From the NCBI GenBank assembly GCA_022747635.1, contig JAKTNV010000041.1, positions 2,232,501 through 2,296,500 of the forward strand: a stretch of 64,000 nt of DNA, read 5' to 3'. The notes under the pieces were generated by a model. It made no database searches and had not been told where the DNA came from. It was given only the letters and a program-made list of their open reading frames with translations. The stretch comes from Hetaerina americana (Eukaryota; Arthropoda; Insecta; Odonata; Calopterygidae). Of this stretch, positions 24,586 to 36,384 are shown piece after piece (positions within the stretch are counted from its first letter, which is position 1; the number at the start of each line of letters is the position of its first letter). Made by a program: the position numbers and the translations under genes.

Positions 24586-25489
24586 AAAAGCTTTCTCATA
24601 TTTTAATTCTTATTAGCGTAGTATAGTATGCTGTCCTTGTCACATCTAGCTTTAGCTATTAGCCAAGGAGTCTCAAAGATGCGATAAATCGGGCTTAGAG
24701 ATGCCCAAAATATGACTGCTAATGGCCAGGTCATCAGTAGTACAATGGCTTTTTCCAATGCTCCTGATATCTAATGCTATCAGTATAATTTCGCCCACCC
24801 TTAATTTACAGATGCCCTCTAAGGAGAAATAAAGTTGAACTCCACTCAAGCGTGTAAACGACCATGGCGAACTGAAAAAATGTTCTTTGGGGCTTCAATA
24901 GAATGGTGACACAATACATTCTTCCTGCAGTACACTCTCACAGATAATAATTACCTCAATCGATAAATAGAACTTTGTTTAAAACGCACGATGGCTGGAA
25001 ACCATCCCAGTTACCGTTGAAGCAAAATAATTTGAAGATTAACTCGACATTGAGATTACGTTCAATGTACTTCCGCTCCCCGCCATCAGATGGCGACCGT
25101 GACGGCGCGAGATATTCCATTACACGTCCCACGAATTCAGCGGGATGGGCCAGGAGCACGTACGAGTCAGTGTGCGTTGAGACAACGATCTCATGGAAAA
25201 TTCATTGATCATGTCCATAACACTTGCGCCGTTGACCTGTGTTCCTCCAAGGCGTCTCGTTCCGGGTCCACGCTCTTCCTCCTGTCGTTGTAGTCTCGTA
25301 GGTGACAGCAGTCGCTCTCTTTCTCTGCTGAAGGGGTCTTCAGGTCGAAGGAGATCGTTCCTCGAGCTGAAGACGCCGTTGCCACCTAAAGCAACAACGC
25401 TTGATAGGCAAACACGGAAGAAGTACGGATCCAGCAACCAGCGCATGTTTTGTATGAAAGGTTTCGGAAAATAGATTTATTTAAGTTAC
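24586..25489. other. Unassigned stretch
   Basis: No recognisable gene. An open minus-strand frame (25446-25120) has no motif. Confidence 0.4.
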
Positions 25490-25840
25490 TCCTCATTCAA
25501 ATTCTTCCAAGCACATCCCTTCGAGCATCGACACACATTTCACGCAAGCGGTTCGTCAACAACACGAAGGCTCCCCTGGTAGGCGGAAGGTCCTTCAGGG
25601 CACAAGCGTGCAAGCTTCTTTGACGGCACTGGTGGTGGTGTCCTTCGAGGGAGAGAGGAAATTGCACTTTTGTAGGAATAGGAAACAGTAGTATGCTTTT
25701 GCCAAGTCGGGACTGAAATGGGGTTGGGGAATCGTCGCGATACCGTAATTCAGAAGGTCTTCGCTAGAGGAGACACTTGTAATGTAATTGGCTCGCTTCT
25801 CAATGGCCTTGTGTGCATGGCTTGAATAAACTCGCAAGGG
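25490..25840 (-). pseudogene. Tc1/mariner-type transposase remnant, C-terminal end
   Basis: Minus-strand frame 25837-25595 includes HFSPDLAKAYYCFLFLQKC, a decayed form of the family's YSPDLAPcDYFLFPKLK, followed by VKEACT. A second frame at about 25565-25490 continues with GAFVLLTNRLREMCVDARRD, which suits the C-terminus after one frameshift. The PCD Asp is not preserved. TIRs were not found. The alignment is by eye and covers only the last third of a transposase. Confidence 0.5.
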
Positions 25841-25889
25841 CGAGTATCAGATTCAATCGGAGACCTCTGCCCTGATATTGTTCAGATCG

Positions 25890-26415
25890 CCTCGCTCTTC
25901 AGGTGTAAGACACGTGACCAAAACTCTTCGCGTACTGCGCATGCCCGGTGCATGTGCACCCCCCGGCACGCACCGCACCGATGGCTATCGGCCCTGCGTT
26001 GGCGTGAATGAAGGGGAGAGGGGGAGGGGGTTGGCTGCCGCCTGCAGGGGGGTCCTTCCCCCCTCGCGGAGAAACAGGAGTTTCCGAACGTCTCATGAGT
26101 CGAGGGGGGCAGGGGCGGGAGGGAGGGGGGAAGGGTGGGGGCGACGGCGGATTCCACAAGTGGCACAGGCGCCTCCTTAAAGACAGCCGCGCGGCGAACG
26201 ACGCCCAACCCTTTCTCGTCCACTTGGATGTTTTTATTTGTTCCCTCCACTTGCTCATTGGCCCGGAGGGCCACCGGCATGGGGCGGGTATGGCGGCCGA
26301 AGGGAGTGTCGCCCCGCGTCCACCAGGGGGGGGGGCGCAAACCATCCGCAGAGGCTCCCGCGTTGCCACTGGAGGCGCGCTCCAACTCAACTACCGGGCG
26401 AATCACTCCCTCGTC
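25890..26415. other. GC-rich, G-tract block
   Basis: CpG-containing with long G runs on the plus strand (for example 26100-26150, 26320-26340). Open frames on several registers (up to 178 residues, minus) are overlapping and without motif. Confidence 0.5.
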
Positions 26416-26760
26416 CATTTCTCCTTTGGTGGGTGAAAGAGCTCTCTAACGCCATCTCTTGGCCAAAGCATCGGGGCACTTGGTTGCATAAAACACCCAA
26501 GCAGATCTCAGCCAAAATTACGTTTCCTCGATGGATCAAGAGTTTAGAGCAGCGACCCGGCAAGTCGAAGATCCGTGGTTCGAGTACATGTCATGAAAAC
26601 ATTTTTACGCTTGTTAACTGCTCGATACTGTCTTCCCCGCCCTCCCTGTGTCTGTCCATTATATATGTTCCTATCACTTTTCCTCACATCTATAACCATG
26701 CGAATGAATGTGTTCGGTACAAGGGGTTCAGTACATACCATTAAAATAGAAATATTCGTG
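26416..26760 (+). mobile_element. SINE-B with upstream module, diverged
   Basis: Module at 26416-26515 (CTCCTTTGGTGGGTGAAAGA, CGCCATCTCTTGGCC, GCAGATCTCAG), then a tRNA-like head with GATCCGTGGTTCGAGTAC, then the SINE-B body (ACATTTTTACGCTTGTTA, TCTTCCCCGCCCTCC, TTCCTATCACTTTTCCTCAC) to about 26715. The tail is not AT. It is the most diverged of the three module+SINE-B copies. Confidence 0.65.
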
Positions 26761-27856
26761 AAATTTGTTATTTGAAACCAATTCGTCGCATAGTTTGCAT
26801 GGAAAACGAAAGCAATTTACCCCACCCAACATGACTCGCGCAATACCAGAGAGACATAAAACACATCCGGTTTCCGCCGTGAGCAGTCGTTTTGGCCCGC
26901 CCGAGTCCTCCTTCCGGCCTCGGTGCGAGGATGCATCGGTTAAGGGGCGGACGGCAGTTAGAGACGGAGCAGCTCCAATTGCTTTGGCAGGTGCAACACG
27001 CCGCTCGCCACCTTTGAACCTGCTCCATAGGTTCCATTCTTCGAATAAGACGCTCTCGAAACACCTTCTCCTTGGAAGGTGACGGAAGAAGAGACCAGGT
27101 GCTTGATTCTCTTCATTCATTGCTCATGTTTCCTCGCCTTTCTCCGTGTCCAAGGCAACTTGCTCTTGTGATTTAGCCAATTCTGCCCCAAGGGAAACAA
27201 CCGCCGTTTTCCCTCGCTTCTCCCGCGAACTTAATTTCGATGGAGCCTCATGCGAACGTTGAATGCTGTGCATCACAACGCAGCTGCTTGATAAAGGAAG
27301 TCAAGAAAGGGAAAAGCGAGAGGAAGAAAGGAAAGGACGACGAGATGCACGGAATGGAAAGGGGGGGAACGTGTTAGAAATCAATAAAGTGTTGGCTAAA
27401 GGAGAGGAGTTGACTTGAGTTGATTCCCTTCCCGAAGCAGTGCCACTCAAGATGAGGTCCTTGTCAGGAAAGAAGGGAAAGGCTCGATTTCGCAAACTTG
27501 GGCAAAGGATGTATGTCGGCACTATGCGAGAATGCCGACGGGGAAGGAACGAAAAAGACGGTCACATATTTGAAGCCACCTTCCAGGGGCTCTCGGCCAG
27601 CTCGAAGGTCCGCTCAGTTGACCCGTAAGAGACCGCGGCCAAGCAGGAGAATCTTCAGGAGCGTCCCCGCAGCCACGGGCCGACCCCGGCCCCGTCTGCC
27701 TTCTAAAAATGGGAAGGGCAAGGGAAGAGACGACGCCATTACGAGAACACCGAAGAAGAGGGGTCCAGCGGAGATTCGATGTGATCAATCTAAAGAAACT
27801 GCGGTAGATGCAGGGACAGGAAATTTTTACGGATTCATCCGCAAATACGCTTTACG
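26761..27856. other. Unassigned stretch
   Basis: No gene or repeat recognised. Moderately GC-rich at 27550-27780. Confidence 0.4.
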
Positions 27857-28090
27857 CTGCAGAAATTTCAAAGCCTGACAAACATTTTCCTCGAGAGGGA
27901 TTCGAACCCGGATCCCTCGATGCCCGGAGTAGTACTTCAGCCAGTTAAGCTAGTAAGGTAGTTAAGGTTTCGAAGTGGAAGAGGACGCCTCGGTGGCTTA
28001 ACTGTCTAAAGCACTCGGCCGGACATTTAGTGATCCGGGTTCGAATCCCTCTCAAGGAAAATAACTTTTACGCTATGAAATTTGTTGCAG
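27857..28090. repeat. Palindromic repeat of two divergent tRNA-like sequences, copy 2
   Basis: Left arm: minus-strand tRNA-like sequence with GAGAGGGATTCGAACCCGGA and CAGCCAGTTAAGC. Right arm: plus-strand tRNA-like sequence with CGGTGGCTTAACTGTCTAAA and GGGTTCGAATCCCTCTCAAG, both with an intact B-box. The outer arms pair as well (CTGCAGAAATTTC against GAAATTTGTTGCAG). Same layout as 14097-14333 although the sequences differ by many substitutions. Confidence 0.8.
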
Positions 28091-28726
28091 CATATTTAAT
28101 GCATTCTAACCACAAGAAAAACTACGTGGATAATTAACAGTGACTTTTTCAGCGCAGGTCGCCGTATCCAAGGACACCATGTCTCGGCGGCGCATGAGGT
28201 CGCGGCAAACGAGTGTTCACTCGGAGGGAAGGGGTCAACCCCTCACCCCCCGGAGGGAGCCTTGCATTCCTCCTCCATCGAACGGGGGAGGCGATGGTGC
28301 TCAGGCAACGAGAAGACGTCCTTCGCATTCTGAGGTCACCACGCGTAAATAATCCTCAGCGCCGTGTCGAAGATGGCAGCGGGGGAGGCTTTGGTCACAC
28401 TTTCTCCGCACCTCTCCGAACATTACACCAGCTACATCGGCGCACAAATGCCAGGCAACACTCCCGCCTTCACCTCCCTCCCTCCCGCGCACACTTCGGA
28501 GGTCGTACATCGTGACGGAGGCACTCACGAGAACAGGGACGAGACAAGAAGTGAGAGTAGGACCTCAATTTCACATTCCCCTCCAACATTATATATTAAA
28601 GAATGGCACGATATATATTGGTTTGTGCAGCTACTGAGAATGTCTATGAGCCTGGCCTGAAGAAGGCCGAAAGCTTAAACTTTCCGAAATATGGCTGTCC
28701 TTTTACGTCTAATTACTTTAACTCGT
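28091..28726. other. Unassigned stretch, GC-rich at 28150-28520
   Basis: CpG-containing, no recognised gene. A GGCCTGAAGAAGGCCGAAAG motif lies at about 28656-28675. Confidence 0.45.
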
Positions 28727-28848
28727 GGACTACTGACCGTAGGGCCAGGGTTCCAGTCCCGGGTTAGCCTCACTGGGCACCCTCAGCTACACCCAAGCTT
28801 TGTGATTCTTCGAGTGCCTGGCCTTCTTTGGAAACCATAACCGGTATA
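28727..28848 (+). mobile_element. SINE-A fragment
   Basis: Part of the head with B-box GGTTCCAGTCCCGG, then the body ending TTGGAAACCATAACCGG, parallel to 5100-5210 and reverse complement of 19365-19460. It directly precedes RTE copy 4. Confidence 0.55.
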
Positions 28849-28850
28849 GG

Positions 28851-30640
28851 GATAGCCGCCTTATCTCTAACTGTTAGCATAGCTCTTCCTTTCCTACTTC
28901 CCGATAACGATTTAACTTTGCTGTACAGCGCACCGATTTCCCCTTTCCTCCGCAGACTTTCCATATCCTCGCACTGCGTCTTCCACCATGTTTTTTTTGC
29001 TTTGGAAGGAGTATATAGAAGAACTGTATAGTAAAGAACTCAGACCAACAAAGTTAGACATAGAAAAGGAACATGACGTAGAGGAAGATAGCTTAGGTCC
29101 AGGCATACTAGACAATGAGGTAGAAAGGGCATTAAGGGAGATGAAACTAAATAAGGTCATGGGGTGGATAACATTCCCGCGGAACTTTTAAAATGCTTAG
29201 GAAAATGTGGGAGGAAGAGGCTATATGGGCTGATCCGTAATATTTATGAGGAAGGAATCTGGCCGGAAGACTTTGTGAGATCGGTTTCAGTTCCTATTCC
29301 GAAAAAGGTAAAGGCTACAGCTTGTGAGGAGTACAGGACGATAAGTTTGATATCCCACGCAGCTAAAATTTTTCTCAGAATCATAAACAAAAGGATAGAG
29401 AGTAGGGCAAATGATTACTTAGGGGATGATCAGTTTGGGTTTAGGAAGGGGAGAGGTACGCGTGATGCCATTGCAGTAATGAGATTATTAATCGAGAGGA
29501 ATATAGAACACAACCAGGAGGTATTTGCCTGTTTCGTAGATTTCGAAAAAACGTTCGATAGAATGAATTTGGAAAAACTAATGAGTATATTGCAGAAAAT
29601 AGGAATAGTTTGGAGGAAAAAAAAAGGCTAATCCGCAACCCGTACATGTCTCAGACTGCTCAAGTGCGAGTGTTGAACAGGGTGTCCGGTTGGACAGTGT
29701 TAGGAAGAGGTGTAAGGCAAGGCCCATTATCACCGTTGTTGTTCTACCTGTATGCAGAGGAAATGATTATAGAGGCATGGAAAGAACTGGAGGTAGGAGT
29801 GAAAGTGGGTGGGGAATTCGTAAAATCAGTTAGGTTCGCTAATGACCAAGCTTTAGTTTGTCATTCAGGCATGGGGTTGCAAGCATTGCTGAGCGAATTG
29901 GAATTTCAGGGCGACAGGTATGGGATGAGAATCAATATTAATAAAACAAAGGTTATGCGATTTTCTAGAAAGAAAAAGTCTAAGCTTAACATTAGAATAG
30001 GAGGGCAAAAGCTAGAGCAGGTAGAACAGTTTACGTATCTCGGTAGTGTTTTGGACCAACACGGTCAAAGTAGTAGGGACGTAAGGAGAAGAATTGCGCT
30101 AGGCAAAGAGGCTTTCACAAGGAGGAGGGAGTTAATGATGGGGACGTTGAGTAAGGATCTTAAGAAAGTACTCGTAAAAACTTTGATATGGAGCGTAGCA
30201 TTGCACGGCGCGGAAACGTGGTCATTGAAGCAGGAGGATAGATGTAGACTGGAGGCTTTTGAAATGTGGGTGTGGAGAAGAATGGAGAAGGTGAAATGGA
30301 CAGAGAAGAAAACAAACGATGAAGTACTCGGTATGGTGGGCGAAGAGAGGGGTTTGTTGGGAGCAATCCTATGGAGGCAGGAAAAGTGAATGAAGGGGGT
30401 TTTGACCGGCAGCGGGATGTTGAAGACTGTAATTGAGGGGAAAATGTTAGGCAAACGAGGAAAGGGAAGGAGCAGGATAGGGATGTGGGACGGAATGAAG
30501 GGAGGAAGAAAGTACTCAGAGCTGAAGAGGGACCTGATGTAAAGTAGGATGTTGTGTTTTTCTAGGGGTCACAAATTATTTAATTAGTAATTATGTCCAT
30601 CCAAAAACCTACCTTAACCGGTAGCTTACCTAATAATAAA
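28851..30640 (+). mobile_element. RTE-type LINE copy 4 with inverted 5' end
   Basis: The main part, 29003-30640 (+), matches the intact copy from about 57926 to its 3' end, including the CCGGTAGCTTACCTAATAAT terminus. The first 140 bases (28851-28990) match the intact copy between about 57755 and 57888 but on the minus strand. The order (inverted 5' piece, short loss of about 38 bases, sense 3' piece) is the classical product of twin priming. Confidence 0.9.
29164..30389 (+). pseudogene. RTE reverse transcriptase, frameshifted (copy 4)
   Basis: Two overlapping frames, 29164-29631 and 29610-30389, cover RT and C-terminus. Visible are SVPIPKKVKATACEEYRTIS, DQFGFRKGRGTRDAI, FVDFEKTFDR (motif A), GVRQGPLSPLLFYLY, and FANDQALVCHS, where the catalytic FADD is FAND, so the second Asp is preserved but the first is lost to Asn. 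A frameshift occurs in an A-run near 29620. The frame ends at a TGA at 30387-30389 where the intact copy has Trp; copy 5 has the same TGA. Confidence 0.85.
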
Positions 30641-30641
30641 T

Positions 30642-30672
30642 GGACCCTCTACCCACTGGACTACCACGACCC
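30642..30672 (-). mobile_element. SINE-A head fragment
   Basis: On the minus strand GTGGTAGTCCAGTGGGTAGA matches the start of the SINE-A head at 5058. It lies between RTE copy 4 and a long AT tract. Confidence 0.45.
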
Positions 30673-30674
30673 AA

Positions 30675-30716
30675 TATATATATATGTGTGTGTATATATA
30701 CATATATATACACACA

Positions 30717-30809
<93 letters not shown>

Positions 30810-30962
30810 ATACACATATATATATATATATTTATATATGTATACATACATATATATATACACACATATATATATATGTGTATATATATATATATATACA
30901 TTATTATATATTATATATACATTATATATACATTATATATACATTATATATACATTATTATA
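30675..30962. repeat. Compound AT / AC microsatellite
   Basis: AT, (AC)n and TATACACATA variants over almost 290 bases. Long reading frames here encode only Tyr/Ile/His/Thr repeats and are not genes. Confidence 0.95.
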
Positions 30963-30974
30963 TATATATTATCA

Positions 30975-31120
30975 TTACTTCTATATCTTCAGAGGAAGAC
31001 GGATTGTTTCCGTCGAAATATCAAGAAAATACGTGTGAGTGTTCTCTTTTTTTGTGTTTCTATATTATGTGTTACTGTGTATTGTACTATTCGGCACTTC
31101 CGTGTTACGTCTATGAAAGC
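30975..31120 (+). repeat. Penelope-like terminal sequence, tentative
   Basis: CTTCAGAGGAAGACGG, loop, CCGTCGAAATATCAAG, then TGTGAGTGTTCTCTTTTTTTGTGTTTC and a GTATT-rich end, followed by AT repeats. Same order of parts as 19685-19556 (minus). Confidence 0.4.

Positions 31121-31157
<37 letters not shown>
31121..31157. repeat. (AT)n microsatellite
   Basis: AT run after the Penelope-like terminal sequence. Confidence 0.9.
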
Positions 31158-31160
<3 letters not shown>

Positions 31161-31495
31161 TAGAGACAATCCGCCAGAATCGTCAAAAATATTCATTTGC
31201 CTTTTATTCGTTCTTTCGCGGGAAAGTCAAGAACCATTACAGTGAAGACATTCGATTCACAAGTCGGAGCAAGATGCGTAGACGCGTAGATGCGTAGAAG
31301 TTATATTCGTAGGTGCAGTTGTATGCTAGTCGATAACATATTCATTTGCATGCATCTGAGTCAAAAAGATTTTTGCATGAATTTATACGTGTTCGTGGGT
31401 ATAGTTTGATATGAATATGTTGGTTTTGCATGTGGTTTTATTCTCTTTTACGGGTTGTGACCTAACACCCCCCGCCACGCGCCCTTGTGAACGTA
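31158..31495 (+). mobile_element. CR1/L2-like LINE, 3' end
   Basis: Starts AGAGACAATCCGCCAGAATCG, similar to 62772-62795 of the better copy, then jumps to the 3' UTR (TTTTGCATGTGGTTTTATTC, CCTAACACCCCCCGCCACGC), like 63655-63720. An internal deletion removed most of the coding part. Confidence 0.6.
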
Positions 31496-34400
31496 GAAAC
31501 ATCTTCCTAATACAGTGTGGATCATGAGACGTTTCCCTTCGCCCTCGCCGACCAATAGGATAGCTCCGTTTGCCGCTTGACGCTTTGTTTGGAGCCCGCT
31601 GTGGATTATTTTTGGCACTCAATGGCCGAAAAGGATTTCGAAGATTCACGGTGTCCTCCCGTCGTTTGCTGCTGTTAATCGCGAATTGTAACGTTGATTA
31701 AAACGCTGTTTGGTCACTCGTGGCACTAGGGTGAGAGCCACGACCACGCGTGATTGGAGCATTTGGTGACACGTACTCTCCCGTGATTCGTCGACCTAAA
31801 GGCTGCGACGTCGAAGATTGGCACGGGTCGCTTTTCACGTCAAACGAAGTTCTCAAAGCGGAGAGCAAATGAAGGCGTTCCCACGCAGATGCTCGACTCC
31901 CATTGAAGTTTCTTAATTTCCAAGATGCACTCGGCCTCAGCTCTCTCTCTCTTCCAGGAGAGCGCTCTTTCCCTCCCCTCCCTCCGCCTCTCCCCCCCCT
32001 CCCACTTTTCACAATCCGGCACTCACTCGCGCGCCTCGGATAAACCTCGACCTTTCACGCTAAAGATCAGCGAGGAATGCTTTCTTCCTCGCATGAGAAA
32101 AGGAAAACACTCGGACCCACAATTCGAGGTCACCACTCTTTGGTCCTTGGGGTGTGCAGACATATCCTCCGCCGAATGCGGAGTGTCGAAGGCTTGTCCA
32201 CACGAAGCTGATGTGCTCGCTCGGGAAGAGGCGGGCAGCAGTGAAGCGCGGCTTAACTTTTAAAAACTCTCTCTTTCTAGCAAGAAAAGAAATTCGTAAG
32301 CGTCAGTTAATGGATTAGAGAATCGAACCATTCACCCTGCGATTTCACACGTACAACTTGACTCTTTTATTCAAAGTATCTACTCGGCAGGTAGTATTTT
32401 ACGTGAATACCATTGATGCGTAGTTCGCTGGGAGAAAGGAGGAATGGGTCGAGAGAGATCGTGGATCGGATGAACCCTTTGATGAACGGGAGTGTGACTG
32501 ATGAATGCTCCGCAGGTTGACTCGGTGACGAATGAACGAGGGTCGAATCGCCGGAGAAGAAAAAGAGTAATCGGTAAAGTCTTGGAGGTGATCGCGGAGG
32601 CCACGGAGGAAGCAATCGTTTAGGATGAGGAAGGCGAGAGTTGTGCGCGAGGACGGGCCAGCCGGGGATTAAAGGGAGTCTGTTTCGCAGGATAACTCCA
32701 AACGACCCTCGTTCTCACCCTCCTTTACAGCTCCGGATCGGGAGAGCAAAGCCTCGCGAAGAAGCGAGTTTGGCGCGCGAATTTATTCATTAGAATCTCG
32801 GTTGGAGGTTTTTCGGAGGACCCACAATGTCAGTGCGTGAATACCATTCGGCTTGAGATTCGCCTTTCACCCCTCTGGGCAAGGCGAATGATTTTTACAC
32901 TTGGATATTATTGAATCGGAATTAAGCCATGTGCGGTGCAGTGTCAGCATTATCTCAAGTATTTTCTCCAGGGTTTAATTTGTGGAAAGTTGGGAAGCCG
33001 ACCTGCATAATTTACTCAAAAATTGGAACTGGTCAGCGCAATAAGGCACATTCATAATTTTAGGTCACAGGGGTATCATCAACCGAAGACCACACTGTCG
33101 AGAGAGACCCAAGTCCCGTCCCTACACTGCCCTCCGCCCCTCGACCTCCTTTTTCCGATTCCTCACTCCACGCTGTGCGTCCAAAGACTTGGCGACACTC
33201 ACTCTTAACACTCCGCTCTTAACTCGCGATGACGCAAAGGCGTCATTTAGAATTTCATATCTGGTAAGTACAACTTGCAATCTTATCTGTTTTATTGGAG
33301 TTATATGAATTAATTAGGACTAACATTTAATCTATTGTTGATATTATGAGAGAAGCATTGAGAATGTGAATTATCACTAGTATTTTAACGTACCAATTCG
33401 GAAATCCCAATACCTGACTCTATTTCAATTCTTTTAAATTCATGCAAATTCATTCACACGCAGAGAAAACAATTCTCCCCAGATGCCTCTCGTGGGATGC
33501 GACCGTCGCCCAGCGTGGGAGCGAAGCCCAGGGGCACGGCCGGGGGCTGGATGGAAATCACCCCCCAACAAATGCTCCGGAGGTTCGTCAAACATTCAGG
33601 CACATTAGCTGGACGTGCACTGTGTCGCATTGTAATTTCGGGGCCTCACTCAATCAAGGCAGCAATGTCATCACTCTTGGCTGCAGAGCGAGCAATTACA
33701 AATATAAATATGTACACTCCGTTTAACACCATAGAAATAGGTTAGTATATCATTTCAATCATCAAATTTCAAGGGCTATTATTGAATTTCAGCTATTTTT
33801 TCAAAATTTTTGGAACTAATGGTTAATTTCCCCATTTCTTTAAATTTTATCCTAGTTCCAAGATTTTTGTAGCGGGTGGTATCGTTTTAATCGAAAGTAT
33901 TCAATCAGGAACAAACTCCTTGTATTTATAAAAAAATCCTAACTTGTAGAAATATATCGACAAACTGATATTCCGCCTACTGACGCACACAACATATACC
34001 GCTTTGTACACGCACGAAAATGTTTTGATGATGCTAAACTTGGCGCCAATCCTCTGAAATCTTCCTTTGGGAGTGGGAGGGGAGGGGCCGGGGCAAACTA
34101 ACGTGCTTGTCGGGGGCAACTTGAGACCTTTGCGCGGATGCGATTTATGGGGAAAGCTGTTCACACGGAACATTTGAAATTTGGAAGACCCACTCGCCAT
34201 TTTAGTTCAAGGTATGTCTCTTGAAAAAAACCATCCCGTTAAAAAGAGCCGGCGAAAGAGGTCTCGGGAAACGGCCATCCTGTGCCGCACTCACAAATGT
34301 CTGTCCTCATCTGCAAGTAGTCCGGGTTCCACAGCGCCTCCCATTCCATCTTATCACGTGCCATTCCCATTCCACCTCCAAAAGCCTTCCTGGGATTAGA

Positions 34401-34508
34401 TAATATATCGAATCTTCGATTGATCAGAAAAAATACGAAACCTCTCAAATTGACCACAAGATAAGTCTCCGTTGCCACGGGAATTAAGAAGAAAGTGGCC
34501 GAGATAGA
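31496..34508. other. Unassigned stretch
   Basis: About 3 kb without a recognised gene or repeat. Locally C/T-rich at 31940-32010. Confidence 0.45.
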
Positions 34509-35525
34509 AACCTGTACTTGTCTCAGACTGCTCAGGTGCGAGTTGGGAACGGGGAGTCCGGATGGGCAGTGTTAGGAAGAGGTGTAAGGCAGGGTTGCCC
34601 ATTATCGCCGTCGCTGTTCAACCTGTATGTAGAAGAAATGATCAAAGAGGCATGGGAAGAACTCGAGGTAGGAATGAAAGTGGGCGGGGAATTCGTAAAA
34701 TCAGTTAGGTTTGCTGATGACCAGGCTTTAGTTTGTCAGTCAGCCAAGGGGTTCCTAGCATTGCTGAGTGAATTAGAAATTCAGTGCGACAGGTATGGGA
34801 TGAGAATCAATATTAACAAAGCAAAGGTTATGCGATTTTCTAGAAAGAAAAAGGCTAAGCTTAACATTAGAATAGGAGGGCAAAAACTAGAGCAGGTAGT
34901 ACAGTTTACGTATCTCGGTAGTGTTTTGGACCAACACGGTCAAAGTAGTAGGGACGTAAGGAGAAGAATTGCGCTAGGCAAAGAGGCTTTTACAAGGAGG
35001 AGGGAGTTGATGACGGGGACGTTGAGTAAGGATGTTAAGAAAGTACTCGTAAAAACTTTGATATGAAGCGTACGGCGCGGAAACGTGGTCATTGAAGCAG
35101 GAGGATAGACGTAGACTGGAGGCTTTTAAAATGTGGGTGTGGAAAAGAATGGAGAAGGTGAAATGGACCGAGAAGAGAACAAATAAGGAATTACTTGGTT
35201 TGGTGGGCGAAGAGAGGGGTTTGTCGGGAGAAATCCTATGGAGGCAGGAAAAGTGAATGAAGGGGGTATTGACCGGCAGTGGGATGTTGAAGTCTGTAAA
35301 AGAGAGGAGAATGTTAGGCAAACGAGGAAAGGGAAGGAGCAGGATAGGGATGTTGGACGGAATGAAGGCGGAAGGAAGTACTCAGAGATGAAGAGGGACC
35401 TGATATAGGTAGTAGTAGGAGACTGGATTTTGTGTTTTGTTAGGAGTCACACACAAAATATTTATTTGGTAGCTGTTTTCATCGAAAAACCTACCTTAAC
35501 CGGTAGATTACCTAATAATAATAAT
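34509..35525 (+). mobile_element. RTE-type LINE copy 5, 3' third
   Basis: Matches the intact copy from 58561 to the 3' terminus (CCGGTAGATTACCTAATAAT). The frame 34518-35066 includes GVRQGCPLSPSLFNLY and VRFADDQALVCQS (catalytic FADD kept). It breaks at about 35066 by a stop and short deletion; downstream shares the TGA with copy 4. KKVLVKT places it with copy 4. The start coincides with the point where copy 6 ends. Confidence 0.9.
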
Positions 35526-36384
35526 TGGCCACTAATCATGATCCATTTCGAACACGTGGTGCCTGACACGTCCCACGCAAATTGCATCATCTAATCTCAA
35601 AGATCAGACCACTTACGGAACGATGTACCAAAGTTCACGCCTCTGGAAGTCTAAAAGACTGCTACAAGAGCTGATGGAAACACAATGAGAAATGTTTTCG
35701 TCGGGAGGAACATGCACAAGCTCACCGTGTCGTGTACACCGCCTGATTACTCACCTATGAGCACGTGACCCTCACGGTCGTCAGCGTGGACTTCTCGGAA
35801 AAGAGTGGAAAATCTGAAAAAGAGAAGGGAATAAATAACGATTTTCGTGGCTTAAACAGGGGACTTAAAAGATAGACTGAAATCATGGCAGAGATGTAGA
35901 CTCGAAGCACACGATGAGCGATTATTTTACTTCGCGATCCTCATGAAGCGATGTTAATTGCATTTTCCGAAGAATGTAAGCACGTGGGGAATGGAGATAG
36001 GACGGTATTATTAACGAAACGATTACATGTATTTGTACCAAAAATGGCATTGATTACTACTGATTCACCAAAGTCTTGAAAAGCATTTCTTTGATAGTGA
36101 ATGAACCGAGGCAGGGTGCTAAATCAGAAGCTTCCAGTATTTTGGACCTCCCAATTTTCATCAACTGACACATTTCAAAAGCAGTAGGAAGAACTCTCAT
36201 TTTACATACATCAAGAGGGCATCAGGACCACCAGCTATCAGGGCGATTCTATGTAGTGTTTTAAGGGTGAATATTAACTTTCCGATTTCTGTACTTTCGT
36301 GTAGTCGGGTTGTGTGTAGCCAGTGCCAGAGTTAGAACAGAGAAGGAAAGAGAAGGAAAGATAGAACAGAGAAGGAAAGTGAGT
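35526..36384. other. Unassigned stretch
   Basis: No gene recognised. A short direct repeat (AGAACAGAGAAGGAAAG twice, 36334-36380) precedes RTE copy 6. Confidence 0.45.

Noticed and set aside
25882..26436. 178-residue minus and 142-residue plus frames
   Set aside because: Overlapping antisense frames in a G-tract region; no family motif.
27890..28065. Pair of genuine divergent tRNA genes
   Set aside because: The B-boxes are good, but flanks are also palindromic and the arrangement recurs at 14.1 kb with diverged sequence, so a repeat is more likely. A tRNA-gene prediction would be decisive.
30593..31163. 187- and 159-residue frames rich in Tyr/Ile/His
   Set aside because: Translations of AT/AC microsatellite; not protein coding.
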